Shown in pieces: positions 46,447 through 48,303 of a stretch of DNA of 48,303 nucleotides; positions within the stretch are counted from its first letter, which is position 1; each line of letters starts with the position of its first letter. Under the pieces are notes generated by a model. That model did not search any database. It saw nothing but the letters and a program-made list of their open reading frames with translations, and was not told the DNA's origin. The position numbers and the translations under genes were made by a program. Source of the stretch: Bordetella parapertussis (GTDB lineage: Bacteria > Pseudomonadota > Gammaproteobacteria > Burkholderiales > Burkholderiaceae_A); NCBI GenBank assembly GCA_945901825.1, contig CAMDMC010000012.1:1-48303 (forward strand), given 5' to 3'.

Positions 46447-47046
46447 ATGAAACAGCTTATAAAACGCTGGACACCCTCGGCCGACTCAGTGCGCTCAAAC
46501 AGAAGCTTGCGATGGCTTGGTCCCTTGCTTAACCGTCCCTGGCTATGGCAACTTAACAGACGCTCGGTAAGCCTTGGTGTTGCGATTGGGGTCTTCTTCG
46601 GTTTTCTCATTCCGGTACTTCAGGCGCTCTTTTCTGCGGTATTTGCCTTGGTATTTCGAGCCAATTTACCGGTGGCGATTGTAAGCACGCTGGTATCAAA
46701 CCCCTTTACCTACGCCCCAATTGGCATTCTTGCCTACGAACTGGGCTCGGCTGTTCTAGGCGAGTCAACCTCCGCTGAACACCTTGCCATATTCGAAGAT
46801 ACGGCAGACGAGATGAACGCTTCAAGCCCCTCAACCTGGGATCAGATTCTTAGTATTGGAAAGCCCGTCTTCTTAGGCCTTGCCATCTTCGCCGTAGTTG
46901 GCTCAATTTCAGCCTTTGCTGTTACAAACCTAGGATGGCGCCTTTTAGTAGCAAGCCAAAGGGCAAGACGCCGACGCCAGCGCAGCCTTGCCACTAAAAA
47001 AGCTAATGAAGGCGAGGCGAGCTCGAAGCCAGACATCAACGGTTAG
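46447..47046 (+). CDS. DUF2062 membrane protein
   Basis: A 199-residue membrane protein with the DUF2062 pattern: a basic N-terminus, then SLGVAIGVFFGFLIPVLQ, a second hydrophobic segment and the conserved loop TLVSNPFTYAPI, followed by another helix at about 140-165 and a very basic C-terminal tail (RARRRRQRS). The family has no settled function; some members are fused to glycosyltransferases. The 95-bp divergent gap before it holds no recognisable element. Confidence 0.85.
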   Translation: MKQLIKRWTPSADSVRSNRSLRWLGPLLNRPWLWQLNRRSVSLGVAIGVFFGFLIPVLQALFSAVFALVFRANLPVAIVSTLVSNPFTYAPIGILAYELGSAVLGESTSAEHLAIFEDTADEMNASSPSTWDQILSIGKPVFLGLAIFAVVGSISAFAVTNLGWRLLVASQRARRRRQRSLATKKANEGEASSKPDING

Positions 47047-47069
47047 CCCCGTCCTTAGCCTTAGAACCT

Positions 47070-48032
47070 CTAACCCATAACGCCAAGCCAGGCAGCCAGG
47101 CCCGAAAAACTAAGAAAAGAGGTGGCCGTTGTAATGAGTATGATTTTGGCAATGCGGCTGTTGTCCGCTCCAAAGTGCTCAGCAAGTAAAGAGACATTGC
47201 TTGCTGAAGGCAAGGCTGCCGTTAGAATCAGGGCAGACAATGTCAGCGGGCTTAGCTCAAGGCCCGCTAACCTGGCAACGACCACAGCCATCCCCATAAC
47301 CAGTAAGGGGTGAAAAAAAAGCTTAAGCACCACGACGTCCATGTAAGGGCTCGGTCGATGGTCTTGATTGCGCGTAAGCAGCTCAGCCCTCCAAAGAACG
47401 GCACCTATAGTGAACAAGGCCACGGGCGACGCTGCTGATCCCAGGAGCCTCACAATGGCCTCAATCGGCGAATAGAGCCTCCATTCAAGAGCCGAAAAAA
47501 GGCCCCCCAGAAGAATGGAGAGAAACATAGGGTTTCGCGTAATGGCTTTTAGGGAGGTCAATAGAGTGGTTAAAAAACCACCGCGGCGACCCGACTCCGC
47601 AATGGCTAGGCATAGGGAGCTTGTAAAAATGACATCGATCGCCATGGTGAGAATGACAGGGCTTGCCGCAGGCTGGCCAAGTAAACTTACCAGCAGTGGA
47701 ACGCCAATGAACCCCGAGTTGGGAAATGCGGCCGTTATTGCCCCAAAAGCGCCGTCCTTCACGCTTAATCCTCTTAAACGCGCGGCACCAAGGGCAAACA
47801 AAACAATAACCAGGGCAGACAGGCCATAAACGACTAAGAGCGCCGGGTCTACGAGCTGATGAAACGGCGCCTTGCCCGCAAAATCAAAGATCATGCAGGG
47901 TAAGGCAAAGTACAAAACGAAGGTGTTGAGGCCACCTATTGCATCGAGCGGTAATCTGCCTGCTCGTGCCGCAAAATAGCCAAGAAAGACCAGCCCGAAG
48001 AAAGGGGCCGTAACAAGAAAGACCGAGCCCAG
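47070..48032 (-). CDS. AEC-family (auxin efflux carrier-like) transporter, start uncertain
   Basis: A membrane transporter with about ten helices in two halves, ending SFSGLAAWLGVMG. Family features include the N-terminal GLNTFVLYFALPCMIF, AFPNSGFIGVPL and, late, ALPSASNVSLLAEHFGAD. The first helix of the family (VFLVTAPFFGLVFLGYFAAR) is encoded in frame upstream of the only standard start, TTG at 47915. However, no ATG, GTG or TTG precedes it: the frame opens at TAG (48041-48039) directly before NALGSV, where homologues begin with Met. The end given here is a CTG at 48032, ten bases after AAAGG. With TTG 47915 the protein would be 281 residues and lack its first helix. Substrate unknown. Confidence 0.75.
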   Translation of the reverse strand: MGSVFLVTAPFFGLVFLGYFAARAGRLPLDAIGGLNTFVLYFALPCMIFDFAGKAPFHQLVDPALLVVYGLSALVIVLFALGAARLRGLSVKDGAFGAITAAFPNSGFIGVPLLVSLLGQPAASPVILTMAIDVIFTSSLCLAIAESGRRGGFLTTLLTSLKAITRNPMFLSILLGGLFSALEWRLYSPIEAIVRLLGSAASPVALFTIGAVLWRAELLTRNQDHRPSPYMDVVVLKLFFHPLLVMGMAVVVARLAGLELSPLTLSALILTAALPSASNVSLLAEHFGADNSRIAKIILITTATSFLSFSGLAAWLGVMG

Positions 48033-48066
48033 AGCGTTCTAGCCTTTAACGAAGAAGACCGAGCGC

Positions 48067-48222
48067 CTAATACTTTGCGGTTAGAAAGTCGATAATTGCA
48101 AGCAGAATTCCACCAAGCAGAATGAGCAAAATATCAAGCTGCTGCACCTTAAAGACGTAAGGCGCGAAAAAGGCTATAAGCAGCGTTAAACCGATTAAAC
48201 CCGCCAGGCGTTCAACCTTCAT
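48067..48222 (-). CDS. Small two-helix membrane protein (51 residues)
   Basis: A short frame that reads MKVERLAGLIGLTLLIAFF, a middle PYVFKVQQLD and a second helix LLILLGGILLAIIDFL, ending AKY. Two membrane spans with a short polar loop give good coding sense, and the ATG is placed three bases after the stop of the upstream frame. No close family is recognised. It is transcribed toward the AEC transporter gene with a small gap. Confidence 0.55.
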   Translation of the reverse strand: MKVERLAGLIGLTLLIAFFAPYVFKVQQLDILLILLGGILLAIIDFLTAKY

Positions 48223-48225
48223 AGA

Positions 48226-48303
48226 TCAGCTTTCTGTTGCAATTGAATTAACTAACCAGCGTGCTGACCGTAACAGCCGAGCATCGTCTTGGGCCTTACC
48301 AAT
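48226..48303 (-). CDS. C-terminal fragment of an upstream gene (runs off the window)
   Basis: An open frame enters from the right edge and ends at TGA (48228-48226) three bases before the start of the 51-residue membrane protein. The 25 visible residues (ending WLVNSIATES) are too few for assignment. The tight spacing suggests an operon with the next two genes. Confidence 0.4.
   Translation of the reverse strand: MGKAQDDARLLRSARWLVNSIATES

Overview
The window looks like a chromosomal segment of a betaproteobacterium of the Burkholderiales type. The main evidence is gene order. One continuous minus-strand block of more than 20 kb runs yceD-rpmF-plsX-fabH-fabD-fabG-acpP-fabF-rpoE-rseA-rseB-mucD-lepA-lepB-rnc-era-recO-pdxJ-acpS-nagZ-UDG-uvrC-pgsA-tRNA(Gly, Cys, Ala). 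An rluC/rne-moaA divergon and a parE-parC pair follow. GC content is moderate and codon use is even, except in the left-most 1.3 kb, which is visibly AT-richer.

Layout. 1-148 is one end of an IS3-type insertion sequence. It sits in the 3' part of a tyrosine-recombinase gene (127-1191, minus) and removes its catalytic C-terminus. That integrase abuts the 3' end of tRNA-Ala, so an integrated element probably begins here and extends out of the window to the left. 1296-22171 is the housekeeping block: tRNAs, DNA repair (uvrC, UDG, recO), cell-wall recycling (nagZ), cofactor and ACP maturation (pdxJ, acpS), RNA processing and translation (rnc, era, lepA), secretion and envelope stress (lepB, mucD, rseB, rseA, rpoE), and fatty-acid and phospholipid precursor synthesis (fab genes, acpP, plsX). 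22190-28686 holds maf, a HAD phosphatase, rluC, a long structured leader, RNase E and moaA. 28783-38776 holds two small c-type cytochromes, htpG with a clear heat-shock promoter, sppA, topoisomerase IV (parC, parE) and an RraA-like protein.

The right quarter (38800-48303) is more accessory: a CaCA-family exchanger, a small exported protein, and the most interesting locus, 40425-46042. There, two tandem paralogues with a uroporphyrinogen-III-synthase (HemD)-like fold read away from an operon encoding a single-pass membrane protein, a vWA/TerY-like protein with a complete MIDAS, a PP2C-type phosphatase, and an atypical protein kinase with an extra C-terminal domain. The vWA-PP2C-kinase set resembles the TerY-P triads described in bacterial stress-signalling loci. 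The coupling to tandem HemD-like proteins is, to my knowledge, not described. The window ends with small membrane proteins, a DUF2062 protein, and an AEC-type transporter whose expected start codon position is occupied by TAG.
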